Shown piece by piece: positions 1 to 7,289 of a stretch of 10,450 nucleotides of DNA. The notes below the pieces were generated by a model, which was given only the letters and a program-made list of their open reading frames with translations, searched no databases and was not told the origin of the DNA. This DNA comes from JACVRW01 sp035705985 (GTDB lineage: Bacteria; Actinomycetota; Thermoleophilia; Solirubrobacterales; Thermoleophilaceae), in NCBI GenBank assembly GCA_035705985.1, contig DASSVP010000156.1, positions 1 to 10,450 of the forward strand. The letters run 5' to 3'. The first letter of the stretch is position 1. The number at the start of each line of letters is the position of its first letter. Made by a program: the position numbers and the translations under genes.

Positions 1-159
1 AACCGGCTGGTAGGTGGTGCGGTAACCGCTGTCAGCGGTTGCGGACACGGCTTCGCCCCGGTCCGTCGAATGCAGCTCCTCGAAAGTCGCTGCGGACGCC
101 GGCCCGGCGGCCACGGCCATGATGGCCGCGGTGGTGAGGATGTGGCTGACTCGGAACAT
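1..159 (-). CDS. Secreted protein, N-terminal fragment (runs off the left edge)
   Basis: The first 53 codons of a minus-strand gene are visible; the rest lies beyond base 1. The ATG at 159-157 is preceded by a clear AAGGAGG at 164-170, four bases away, which fixes the start. The product begins MFRVSHILTTAAIMAVAAG and continues PASA|ATFEELHS, a textbook Sec signal peptide: short basic start, hydrophobic stretch at residues 7-18, and an A-S-A cleavage site near residue 23. The mature part seen so far (about 30 residues) is polar and Ala/Thr/Ser-rich, and I do not recognise the family. The downstream end of the regulator gene on the same strand is 107 bp upstream, so this gene may have its own promoter or be read through. 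The reading frame and start are well supported; the function is unknown. Confidence 0.75.
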   Translation of the reverse strand, partial: MFRVSHILTTAAIMAVAAGPASAATFEELHSTDRGEAVSATADSGYRTTYQPV

Positions 160-163
160 GTCG

Positions 164-170
164 CCTCCTT
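164..170 (-). promoter_or_regulatory. Ribosome binding site of the left-edge secreted protein
   Basis: The minus strand reads AAGGAGG, four bases before the ATG at 159. It is the strongest Shine-Dalgarno match in the window and decides the start codon of the truncated secreted protein. Confidence 0.75.
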
Positions 171-176
171 CTGGGC

Positions 177-193
177 GGCCGCCCCATGCGGCC
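177..193 (-). other. Hairpin just upstream of a ribosome binding site
   Basis: On the minus strand GGCCGC, a five-base loop and GCGGCC form a perfect 6-bp stem ending about six bases before the AAGGAGG site of the secreted protein. It lies in the untranslated leader if transcription starts further upstream. It could affect translation or simply reflect GC-rich sequence; no known riboswitch core was recognised around it. Confidence 0.3.
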
Positions 194-240
194 GGCTTCG
201 GCAACCACCATCCGCGGAGGCGGTAACAGCACGGCGACAA

Positions 241-256
241 ACCGGCAAACGCCGGT
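241..256 (-). terminator. Weak terminator-like hairpin after the BTAD/Usp regulator gene
   Basis: Read on the minus strand, ACCGGC, loop GTTT and GCCGGT form a perfect 6-bp stem 10 bases after the regulator's stop codon, followed by TTGT rather than a true U-tract. Its position fits termination of the two-gene unit upstream, but the stem is short. The rest of 160-266 shows no gene and no convincing promoter. Confidence 0.35.
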
Positions 257-266
257 AAACAGCCAC

Positions 267-1865
267 CTACGCGCGCGTGACTCCGGTCAGCGACCACCTG
301 AACCGCGTCCGAGTCTCCGGGGGGGCGAGCCCACCCGGGCGTGTGCCGCGCCGGACGAACACCGTCGGGGCGGGCGGCTCCTGGGCGAGCTTGCCGCGCA
401 TGCGCCCGAGTCCCTCGCTGCGCCAGCGATCGGACAGGCCGACCACGAGTAGTCCGGCGCCTTCGGCGAGCTCGGCGACCCCTCGCCGCCCGGGATCGCC
501 GAGCAGGGGCTCGGCGCCGATTCCGGCGATGCGCTGCACGATGAGCGAGGCGTCGGCGAGCAGGCGGCTCGCGTCGCGCCCGTCCTCACCACCTGATCCC
601 ATGCCGATCAGCCGAAGCGGAGCGCCCCTGGCGCGAGCGACCCAGGCTCCGAGCGCAAGCGCCCCCCAATCGTGGCCGCCGGCGCCGAAGGGCACGACCA
701 CCGGCCCCTCCCGAACGGATCCGCCCGCCCGCGCCAACAGGGCGACATCGCACGGCGCGCGCTCGAGCACCACCACTGTCTCCGGGTCGAGCTCCGCGCG
801 CTGGCAATCGGTCACCAGCATGTCGACGCCCTCCTGCTCGGCGAGCCGTGCGATGTCCGCACCTCGCGTGGGCGAGGAGAACGCTGCCGTCCTGGCGGCG
901 ATGCCCCGCTCCATGAGCTCCTCCCTATGGCGCGCAAGCGCGGCGGTCGCGCCCTGGAGCTGGCTCGACTCCACGACCGCGGCCACGATCAGCTCGTGTA
1001 CGGGATCGGCCGACGCGAGCGGTCCGGCCATCACGATCAGGTCGCCGAGCGCATCCATGGCACTGGGGACGACGAGGACAGCGAGGTCGGCCGTGGCTGC
1101 ACGCCTGAGCGGCTCCCGGTCCTCTCCGCTCGCCGTCAGATCGAGGCTCGGGTCCTGGCGCAGGATCGCCTGCTCGAGCTGCCTGAGCTGCTCGCTCGGC
1201 TCAAGTCCAAGCTGCTCCGAGAGCTCAGTGCGCGCCGCGCGGTAGGCCTCGAGGGCCTCGGCCTGACGCGCCGAGCGGTAGAGGGCGAGCATCAGTTGGT
1301 AGCGCAGCCGCTCCTGGAGCGGGTGCCGCGCGACCAGCGCCTCGAGCTCGCCGACGAGCTCGGCTTGGTGTCCGAGCGCCAGATCGGCGTCGATTCGCTG
1401 CACAAGCGCCGCGAGGCGCATCTCCTCGAGACGCGCGATCTCGGGCTGGGCAAACCCCTCGTAGGCAAGGTCCGCGAGCGCGGGCCCACGCCACAGCGCG
1501 AGCGCCTCCCTCAGCTTGTCGGCTGCGGGCTGCGGAGGAGCGCCGGCGGCCTCCGCCGCAAGTCGCTCGAAGCGCGCAACGTCCGACTCGTGCGGTTCGA
1601 GGTGAAGCACGTAGCCGCCCGGGCCCGTGGTGACGCGTCGGGAGTCGAGCACCTTGCGCAGCCTCGATACCTGGACCTGAATGTTCTTCGCAGCCTTCGC
1701 CGGCGGCGTGCCGCCCCAGATCTCATCGATGAGCTGGTCGGCCGTGACGATCTCGTTCGCGTGCAGCAGCAGAACCGCGAGCACGGAGCGCTGCCTGACT
1801 CCACCCAGCGGTAGCGGGCCATCGTCCCCGGCCACCTCCAGCGGGCCGAGAATCCGGAAGTCCAT
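267..1865 (-). CDS. SARP/BTAD-type transcriptional regulator with two C-terminal Usp-like domains
   Basis: This is a 532-residue cytoplasmic protein. Residues 1-93 form an OmpR/SARP-type winged helix (MDFRILGPLEV start, QLIDEIWGG, VSRLRKVL and GGYVLHL). Residues 95-242 form the bacterial transcriptional activator (BTAD) helical repeat domain, with ALALWRGPAL and LGLEPSEQL as landmarks. A linker leads to two weak UspA-like alpha/beta domains at about 258-378 and 386-506. The second is clearer, with a GPVVVPFGAGGHDWGALALG start and an AGLLVVGLSD strand near the end. The usual ATP-binding glycine pattern of UspA is not obvious, so ligand binding is uncertain. The tail GGLAPPETRTRFRWSL resembles, from memory, the ends of other actinobacterial Usp-containing proteins. 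The ATG at 1865 lies 9 bp after the stop of the Cys-rich gene, with only a poor AGGG ahead, suggesting co-transcription and coupled translation. The DNA-binding and BTAD parts are secure; the Usp assignment is inference, and targets are unknown. Confidence 0.85.
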   Translation of the reverse strand: MDFRILGPLEVAGDDGPLPLGGVRQRSVLAVLLLHANEIVTADQLIDEIWGGTPPAKAAKNIQVQVSRLRKVLDSRRVTTGPGGYVLHLEPHESDVARFERLAAEAAGAPPQPAADKLREALALWRGPALADLAYEGFAQPEIARLEEMRLAALVQRIDADLALGHQAELVGELEALVARHPLQERLRYQLMLALYRSARQAEALEAYRAARTELSEQLGLEPSEQLRQLEQAILRQDPSLDLTASGEDREPLRRAATADLAVLVVPSAMDALGDLIVMAGPLASADPVHELIVAAVVESSQLQGATAALARHREELMERGIAARTAAFSSPTRGADIARLAEQEGVDMLVTDCQRAELDPETVVVLERAPCDVALLARAGGSVREGPVVVPFGAGGHDWGALALGAWVARARGAPLRLIGMGSGGEDGRDASRLLADASLIVQRIAGIGAEPLLGDPGRRGVAELAEGAGLLVVGLSDRWRSEGLGRMRGKLAQEPPAPTVFVRRGTRPGGLAPPETRTRFRWSLTGVTRA

Positions 1866-1874
1866 GGACGAACC

Positions 1875-2276
1875 CTAAAGCTCGTCGCGCAGGTCGAATG
1901 CGGCGTCGGAGAGCTCGTCAACCATGGGCTTCTTGAAGAAGCCGGGGTTCACGCACTCAAACGCCTCCGTGTAGCCGTCGTACGCGCGGTCGACGGAGGA
2001 GCGGCACTGCGGCAGGGGCAGGCCGGACATCTTCACGCCGCCGAACCCGTGGCGGGTGCGCTCGGCCTGCTGGAAGAGCTCCTGGTCGATCTCGCCGCGG
2101 AAGACCTTGTTCATGCAGCCCATGAAGCGGCGGCCGGTCTCCTCGTCGTCGTACAGGTAGAGGAACTGGCAGCCCGACGCGACGCAGCCGGCGGGGTGCA
2201 CCACCCTGTCGCAGAACGAGCAGCACTGCCGGCACTCGTGCAGCTCGCTGGCCGTGCGTGCTGGGACGGATGGCAC
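1875..2276 (-). CDS. Conserved-looking Cys-rich protein of unknown function
   Basis: This 133-residue soluble protein has no signal peptide or membrane segment. It carries nine cysteines: C15, C18, C19, C22, C31, C36, C54, C91 and C108. The N-terminal cluster ECRQCCSFC followed by HPAGCVASGC looks like a metal- or Fe-S-binding knot. The middle has a well-formed core (FLYLYDDEETGRRFMGC, then RTRHGFGGVKM), and the C-terminus is acidic. I believe similar proteins occur in other Thermoleophilia-like actinobacteria, but that is memory, and I know no assigned function. Translation starts at a GTG (2276-2274) with no Shine-Dalgarno site; a TACACT hexamer six bases upstream suggests a leaderless message. 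The gene is the first of a unit with the BTAD/Usp regulator 9 bp downstream, so it may act with, or be sensed by, that regulator. The later reading frame is secure; the exact start is likely but not proven. Confidence 0.8.
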   Translation of the reverse strand: MPSVPARTASELHECRQCCSFCDRVVHPAGCVASGCQFLYLYDDEETGRRFMGCMNKVFRGEIDQELFQQAERTRHGFGGVKMSGLPLPQCRSSVDRAYDGYTEAFECVNPGFFKKPMVDELSDAAFDLRDEL

Positions 2277-2282
2277 CCGGCC

Positions 2283-2288
2283 AGTGTA
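2283..2288 (-). promoter_or_regulatory. Candidate -10 element for a leaderless transcript of the Cys-rich gene
   Basis: The minus strand reads TACACT, matching the actinobacterial TANNNT -10 consensus, with exactly six bases before the GTG start at 2276. That spacing would place the transcript start at or next to the start codon, and no Shine-Dalgarno site is present. No convincing -35 box was found at 16-18 bases upstream. Confidence 0.45.
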
Positions 2289-2316
2289 GAGCGGAGATGG
2301 CGTCGCTGCGCACCGT

Positions 2317-2344
2317 GCACCGCCCGGTGCTTGCGCGAGGCACC
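2317..2344 (-). terminator. Possible dnaE terminator region with two mutually exclusive hairpins
   Basis: Just after the dnaE stop codon, the minus strand has GGTGC (2344-2340), GCACC (2330-2326) and GGTGC (2321-2317). The middle segment can pair with either neighbour, giving a 5-bp stem with a 9-base loop or one with a 4-base loop; a further GGTGC follows at 2314-2310. There is no U-tract, so intrinsic termination is doubtful. The rest of this 70-bp gap holds the promoter of the next gene. Confidence 0.25.
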
Positions 2345-2346
2345 CG

Positions 2347-5300
2347 CTATGCGACCAGGCGGAAGGCGCCTGTCAAGCCGGCCAACTCGGCGCGGCAAGC
2401 GCCGTCGGCCGAGACTCGCCAGTCGGGGCCGAGCAGCAGCCGCCGCTCCCCCACCGCGAGCAGCAGCTCGTGGTCGCCGCGGTGATGGCCCACGACTTCC
2501 CTCAGGTCCTCCAGGAAGCTCTCGGGCACGCCCGGCGAGACCTCGATCGTGACGCGGCGGACCACCGGCTCGGGCGGAGGGAGCTCGCTCGCCGCCGCGA
2601 CCTCCTCGGGCGTTGGCTCGAACGCCTCGACGTCCTGGGCGATCAGCTTGATCTCGCCCTCCTCCTTCTTGTCCACGCGCCCGCGCACGAGGACCAGCTT
2701 GTCCACGTCGACCTTGTCGGCGTTCGCGGCGTAGGCGGAGTTGAACACCAGCAGCTCGACCTGCCCCTCGAGGTCATCGAGCGTGGCGAACATCATCGGG
2801 TCGCCCTTCTTCGTGCGGATCCGCTTGCACTCGACGATCATCCCGCCGACCGTCACCCACTCCTGGTCCTTCTTCTTCTCGCCGAGCTCGGCGAGCGAGC
2901 AGTCGACCTTCGCCCGCAGCGCCGGGCGCACCTCCTTGAGCGGGTGGCTCGACAGGAACAGTCCGAGCGTCTCCTTCTCCCACTCATTGAGCTGCTTGCG
3001 GTCGTCCGGCAGCGGCATGATCGGCGGGTCGTGGTGTGCCGCGGCGTCCTCGGTGCCGCCGCCGTCCAGGTCGAAGAACGACGACTGGCCGCTCTTCGCA
3101 TCGTCTTGCGCCTGCTGGCCGGCAGACTGCGCGCGCGGCAGCGCCTCCATCATCCCGGTGCGAGTGCCCGGCAGCGAGTCGAAGGCGCCGCACTTCACGA
3201 GCGAATCGCTCGCCTTCTTGTTCACGGCCTGGCAGTCCACTCGGCGGCAGAAGTCCCACACGGACGTGAACGGCCCGTCCTGCTCGCGCGCCTCGACGAT
3301 CGCCGCCACGGCCTGGTAGCCGAGCCCCTTCACGGCGTCGAGCCCGAAGCGGATGTTGCCGTCGACGACCTTGAAGTCGTGCCCCGACTCGTTCACGTCC
3401 GGCGGCAGCACGTCGATGCCCATGTCCTCGCACTGCGCGACGAAGAACGGGACCTTGTCCTTCGTGGACATGACCGACGAGATCAGCGCGGCCATGTACT
3501 CGGCCGGGTGGTTCGCCTTGAGCCAAGCGGTGCGGTAGGAGATGAGCGCGTAACACGCGGCGTGGCTCCGGTTGAAGGAGTAGTCGGCGGCGGCCTCGTT
3601 CACGGACCACAGCTCCGCGATCACCGCCTCCGCCGTGCCCGTGGCGCGCGCCCCCTCGAAGAAGCGGTCCTTCAGCGCCGCCATCCGGTCGCGCTGCTTC
3701 TTGCCGATCGCCTTGCGGAGGTCGTCCGCCTCGGGACCCGAGAAGCCGGCGATCGACTTCGCGATCTGCATCGACTGCTCCTGGTACAGGATCACCCCTC
3801 GCGACGACTCCGTGATCTCGCGCAGCCGGTCGTCGGCATAGTGGATCGCCTCGGGCGCCCGCTTGTTGCGCGCGTACGTGTCGATGTACCGCATCGCGCC
3901 GGGCCGGTAGAGCGCGACGAGCGCGACGAGGTCGTTGAACTCGTCGGGCCTGACCTTGCGGAGGGCGTCGCGCATGCCGTCCGACTCGAACTGGAACACG
4001 CCCACCGAGTTCCCGCGAGCGAGCATCTCGTACGTCTTCGCGTCGTCGAGCGGCAGAGCGGTCATGTCCGGCCGCGTCCCTGACGACTCCTCGATGATGT
4101 CGAGCGCCGCCTCGATCACGTCCAGGTTGCGCAGCCCGAGGAAGTCCATCTTCAGGAGGCCGATCTCCTCGATCGGCTTCATGGAGTACTGCGTGACGGT
4201 GCGGTCGTCCGCGAGCTGGAGCGGCACGATGTCGGTCAGCGGACGGTCCGCGATCACCACCGCCGCCGCATGGATGGACGAGTTCCGGACGATGCCCTCG
4301 AGACCCCTCGCGGTGTCGATGATCCGCCGCGCGTCGGGGTCCGAGTCGTAGGCCCGCCGAAGGTCGGGCTCCTCGGTGAGGTACTCGTCGAAGCTCTTCG
4401 AGCGGCCCATGACCGGCTCCGGGATCAGCTTCGCCACCCGGTCCCCGACGCCGTAGTCCAGCCCGAGCACGCGCGCCGCGTCGCGGGTGGCCGCCCGCGG
4501 GAACATCCGGCCGAAGGTGATGATCTGCGCGACGGACTCGCGGCCGTACTTGTCCGCCACGTACTGGATCACGCGGTCGCGGCCCTTGACCGAGAAGTCG
4601 ATGTCGATGTCCGGCATCGAGATGCGCTCCGCGTTCAGGAAGCGCTCGAACAGGAGGTCGTACTCGAGCGGGTCGACGTCCGTGATCCGGAGGGCGTACG
4701 AGACGATCGACCCGGCCGCCGAGCCGCGCCCCGGGCCCACCGCGATGCCGTTGTCCTTCGCGAACTTGACGAAGTCCCAGACGATCAGGAAGTAGGCGCA
4801 GAAGCCCATCCTCTCGATCACCCCGAGCTCCATCTCGAGCCGCTCCACGGCCTCCGCCGGCGGCGGGTCGCCATAGCGCTCGCGGAGACCCTGGTGCGCG
4901 AGGCGGCGCAGGTAGCTCTCCTCGGCCTCCCCGTCCGGCGCCGGGAAGCGCGGGATCAGCATCTTGCCGAGCTCGATTTCGACCTGGCAGCGCTCGGCGA
5001 TCTCGAGCGTCGTGGCGATCGACTCCGGCCAGTCCGCGAAGTCCGCCGCCATCTCGGCGGAGTCCTTGAGGTAGAACTCGTTCGTGTCGAAGGAGAGCTT
5101 CGGCGCGGTCAGCGTGCTCTTCGTCTGCACGCACAGAAGCGCCTTGTGGTTGTCGTAGTCCTCGCGCCGCAGGTAGTGGACGTCGCCGGTGGCCACGAGC
5201 GGCCGGCCCATCTCCCGGGCGATCCGGACGATCTCCGCGTTGGCCTTGTCCTGGTCGGCGATCCCATTCTTCTGGACCTCGAAGTAGACGTCCCCGGGCC

Positions 5301-5790
5301 CGAACACCTGGAGCAGCTCGTCCACGTGCGCACGCGCCTCCGAGGCTGCGTCGTCGACCAGGCGCCGGCAGAAGCGCGACTGGAGGCACCCGGTGAGCGC
5401 GATGATGCCCTCGGAGTAACGCGAGAGGAGCTCGAGGTCGACGTTCGCCTTCCCGCGCCTGTACCCCTCGAGGTACCCCGCCGAGCTGAGCTTCACGAGA
5501 TTGCGGAAGCCCTCGTCGCTCGAGGCGAGCAGTGTCAGGTGGTTGCGCTCGTACTTGACGGCCTCGGTCGCCCGGTCGTCCACGAAGTAGGCCTCGAGGC
5601 CGAGGATCGGCTTGATCCCGTGCTTCTTACAGGCCTTGTAGTGCTCGACAGCGCCGTTCATCACCCCGTGGTCCGTCAGGCCGAGCGCCGGCTGCTCGAG
5701 CGCGGCCGCACGCTCGGCCAGCGCGTCGATCGGACAGGCGCCGTCGAGCACCGAGTACTCGGAGTGCACGTGGAGATGGGCGAAACTCAT
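2347..5790 (-). CDS. dnaE: DNA polymerase III subunit alpha (DnaE1-like)
   Basis: This 1147-residue C-family DNA polymerase is the catalytic core of the replisome, extending DNA 5' to 3'. Domains in order: an N-terminal PHP domain (about 1-210), the palm/fingers core (about 280-800), a helix-hairpin-helix region near 815-845 (FGLDAVKGLGYQ), an internal clamp-binding-like motif Q902-SSFF, and an OB fold from about 978 (WVTVGGMIVECKRIRTKKG). The palm aspartates are visible as PDIDIDF, D394 and D396, with the third in KMDFLGLRNLD at D549. The PHP domain keeps all nine expected metal ligands (H7, H9, D16, H41, E66, H84, C135, D203, H205), unlike the degenerate E. coli domain, which fits a proofreading exonuclease as in mycobacterial DnaE1. 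Length is close to the usual 1150-1180. The ATG at 5790 sits in the standard place before the HLHVHSEYS motif. No Shine-Dalgarno site precedes it. The gene diverges from the wax synthase gene and is intact. Confidence 0.97.
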   Translation of the reverse strand: MSFAHLHVHSEYSVLDGACPIDALAERAAALEQPALGLTDHGVMNGAVEHYKACKKHGIKPILGLEAYFVDDRATEAVKYERNHLTLLASSDEGFRNLVKLSSAGYLEGYRRGKANVDLELLSRYSEGIIALTGCLQSRFCRRLVDDAASEARAHVDELLQVFGPGDVYFEVQKNGIADQDKANAEIVRIAREMGRPLVATGDVHYLRREDYDNHKALLCVQTKSTLTAPKLSFDTNEFYLKDSAEMAADFADWPESIATTLEIAERCQVEIELGKMLIPRFPAPDGEAEESYLRRLAHQGLRERYGDPPPAEAVERLEMELGVIERMGFCAYFLIVWDFVKFAKDNGIAVGPGRGSAAGSIVSYALRITDVDPLEYDLLFERFLNAERISMPDIDIDFSVKGRDRVIQYVADKYGRESVAQIITFGRMFPRAATRDAARVLGLDYGVGDRVAKLIPEPVMGRSKSFDEYLTEEPDLRRAYDSDPDARRIIDTARGLEGIVRNSSIHAAAVVIADRPLTDIVPLQLADDRTVTQYSMKPIEEIGLLKMDFLGLRNLDVIEAALDIIEESSGTRPDMTALPLDDAKTYEMLARGNSVGVFQFESDGMRDALRKVRPDEFNDLVALVALYRPGAMRYIDTYARNKRAPEAIHYADDRLREITESSRGVILYQEQSMQIAKSIAGFSGPEADDLRKAIGKKQRDRMAALKDRFFEGARATGTAEAVIAELWSVNEAAADYSFNRSHAACYALISYRTAWLKANHPAEYMAALISSVMSTKDKVPFFVAQCEDMGIDVLPPDVNESGHDFKVVDGNIRFGLDAVKGLGYQAVAAIVEAREQDGPFTSVWDFCRRVDCQAVNKKASDSLVKCGAFDSLPGTRTGMMEALPRAQSAGQQAQDDAKSGQSSFFDLDGGGTEDAAAHHDPPIMPLPDDRKQLNEWEKETLGLFLSSHPLKEVRPALRAKVDCSLAELGEKKKDQEWVTVGGMIVECKRIRTKKGDPMMFATLDDLEGQVELLVFNSAYAANADKVDVDKLVLVRGRVDKKEEGEIKLIAQDVEAFEPTPEEVAAASELPPPEPVVRRVTIEVSPGVPESFLEDLREVVGHHRGDHELLLAVGERRLLLGPDWRVSADGACRAELAGLTGAFRLVA

Positions 5791-5802
5791 CGCGGAGGTT
5801 CG

Positions 5803-5808
5803 ATCCTA
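5803..5808 (-). promoter_or_regulatory. Candidate -10 element of the dnaE promoter
   Basis: The minus strand reads TAGGAT, 12 bases before the dnaE ATG. A start about seven bases downstream would leave a leader of only some five bases, consistent with the lack of a Shine-Dalgarno site. No clear -35 box was seen at the usual distance. Confidence 0.35.
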
Positions 5809-5894
5809 GGCGCGGTTCCGGACGCCGCGACGCCGCATTCCCGCAATTTGGACGGACCGCCGGCGGGGGCGCCGCCCACCGCGCCCGGAATCGC

Positions 5895-5900
5895 TAGCGT
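5895..5900 (+). promoter_or_regulatory. Candidate -10 element of the wax synthase/reductase operon
   Basis: TAGCGT matches TANNNT and lies 27 bases before the ATG at 5928, leaving a leader of about 20 bases that contains the GGGAGG site. The same hexamer occurs upstream of the propeller protein gene at 9755-9760. No good -35 was found 16-18 bases upstream. Confidence 0.4.
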
Positions 5901-5915
5901 GGCCCCGAAGCGACT

Positions 5916-5922
5916 AGGGAGG
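5916..5922 (+). promoter_or_regulatory. Ribosome binding site of the wax ester synthase gene
   Basis: AGGGAGG is followed by five C residues and the ATG at 5928, which supports that start codon. Confidence 0.7.
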
Positions 5923-5927
5923 CCCCC

Positions 5928-7289
5928 ATGTCCCGGACACGCTTGACGTCCCTCGACGCATCGTTCCTGGAGGTGGAGAGCCCGACCGCCCACATGCACG
6001 TAGGCTGGGCGGCCGCGTTCAGTCCGCCAGAGGAGGCAGCGAGACCCGGCTTCGAGCAGCTGCGCGACTTCGTCGGCAGCCGCCTCGCGCGCGCGCCGCG
6101 CTACCGGCAGAAGCTCGCCGAGGACCCGCTCGGCCTGAGCGAACCGATCTGGGTGGACGACCCGAGCTTCGCGGTGTCGCTCCACGTGCTGCCGGCCGAG
6201 TCGGGAGACCTGCACGAGGTGGTGGACGCCGCGATGTCGGCCCCGCTGCGGCACGACCGCCCGCTCTGGGAGCTCCACATCGCCGAACGGCTCGACGACG
6301 GCCGCATCGGGGTGGTCGGAAAGGTCCATCACGCCATGGTCGACGGCATCGCCGCGGTGGCGCTCGCGGCACTGCTGCTCGACGCGACGCCGGACCCGAC
6401 GCCTCCGGAGCCGGACGACTGGGACCCCTCGCCCGAACCGGGCGACCTGCAGCTTCTCTTCGAGGGCGCGCTTCACCGCGTCTCGCAGGTCGTCTCGCTG
6501 GCGCGGCTGCCGTTGCACGTCATCAGGCGCCCCGCACGCGCGGCTGAGCTCCTGGGCACCGGCACGCGCGCGCTCCGGGCCATGCGGACGTCGTTCACGC
6601 CCGCCCCGCCGACGCCGCTGAACCGGCCGATCTCCCCGCGCCGGCATCTCGCCTGGACGCGGCGCCCGCTCGAAGAGCTGCGGGCGATCAAGGGGCGCCA
6701 CGGCGCGACCGTGAACGACGTCCTGCTCGCCGCGGTCGCCGGCGCACTGCGCCGCTTCCTCGAGCGCGACGACGCCACCCGGCTCAAGGCGATGGTCCCG
6801 GTAAGCCTCCGCGCGACGGGGGCGGAGGCGGACCTGGGGAACCGCATCTCCTTCGTATTCGTCGAGCTTCCGTGTGACGAGCCGGATCCGGTGCGGCGCC
6901 TGCTGGACGTACGGGCCGCCATGGCGGAGCGAAAGGCCGCCGGCGAGCCGGAGGGCGCGGGCGCCCTGCTGGGCGCCGTCGAGTACGCGCCGCGCACGCT
7001 GAAGAACGCGCTCGCGCGCGTCGCCGCGAGCCCGCGCACGTTCAACCTGGTGGTTTCGAACATCCCCGGCCCGCGGCAGCCTCTGTACATGTGCGGCTGC
7101 AGACTGGAGGAGAGCTATCCCGTGGTGCCCCTGGCCGACCGTCATGCCGTCTCGATCGGTATGACGACGGTCGCGGACCAGGCCTGCTTCGGCGTGTACA
7201 CCTCGCCTGACGCGCTTGCGCGCGCGGACGAGCTGGCGGGCGCGCTGGCCGACGCGATCGACGAGCTCGGGGGGCGCGACCGTGTCTGA
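5928..7289 (+). CDS. Wax ester synthase / diacylglycerol O-acyltransferase (WS/DGAT)
   Basis: This 453-residue protein belongs to the bacterial WS/DGAT family, which moves an acyl group from acyl-CoA to a long-chain alcohol (giving a wax ester) or to diacylglycerol (giving triacylglycerol), usually at the inner face of the membrane or on lipid bodies. The N-terminus LTSLDASFLEVE is the standard opening. The catalytic HHxxxDG motif is intact as HHAMVDG (H134, H135, D139, G140). A PLWE motif at 112-115, the VNDVLLAAVAGALR segment around 262-275 and SNIPGP at 377-382 are other family hallmarks. The length is typical. The ATG at 5928 is backed by AGGGAGG. Its last eight bases overlap the start of the reductase gene, so the two are translationally linked. 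The neighbour favours the wax ester role, but substrate choice in this family cannot be read from sequence alone. Confidence 0.93.
   Translation: MSRTRLTSLDASFLEVESPTAHMHVGWAAAFSPPEEAARPGFEQLRDFVGSRLARAPRYRQKLAEDPLGLSEPIWVDDPSFAVSLHVLPAESGDLHEVVDAAMSAPLRHDRPLWELHIAERLDDGRIGVVGKVHHAMVDGIAAVALAALLLDATPDPTPPEPDDWDPSPEPGDLQLLFEGALHRVSQVVSLARLPLHVIRRPARAAELLGTGTRALRAMRTSFTPAPPTPLNRPISPRRHLAWTRRPLEELRAIKGRHGATVNDVLLAAVAGALRRFLERDDATRLKAMVPVSLRATGAEADLGNRISFVFVELPCDEPDPVRRLLDVRAAMAERKAAGEPEGAGALLGAVEYAPRTLKNALARVAASPRTFNLVVSNIPGPRQPLYMCGCRLEESYPVVPLADRHAVSIGMTTVADQACFGVYTSPDALARADELAGALADAIDELGGRDRV

Noticed and set aside
24..40. Perfect 7-bp inverted repeat AACCGCT-GTC-AGCGGTT
   Set aside because: It lies inside the coding part of the left-edge secreted protein and has no matching partner or U-tract, so it is probably incidental.
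160..266. Possible riboswitch (c-di-GMP or c-di-AMP type) before the secreted protein
   Set aside because: Repeated ACCGGC/GCCGGT segments looked suggestive, but the conserved cores of these riboswitch classes could not be found.
2470..5946. Long plus-strand open frames opposite dnaE (about 537 and 558 codons)
   Set aside because: They are antisense to a gene with unmistakable polymerase motifs, are rich in Arg, Leu and Val in low-complexity patterns, and show no domain.
7216..7281. Earlier start for the reductase inside the acyltransferase gene
   Set aside because: It would add 22 Arg-rich residues before the Rossmann motif and a much longer overlap; the GTG at 7282 gives the normal family N-terminus.
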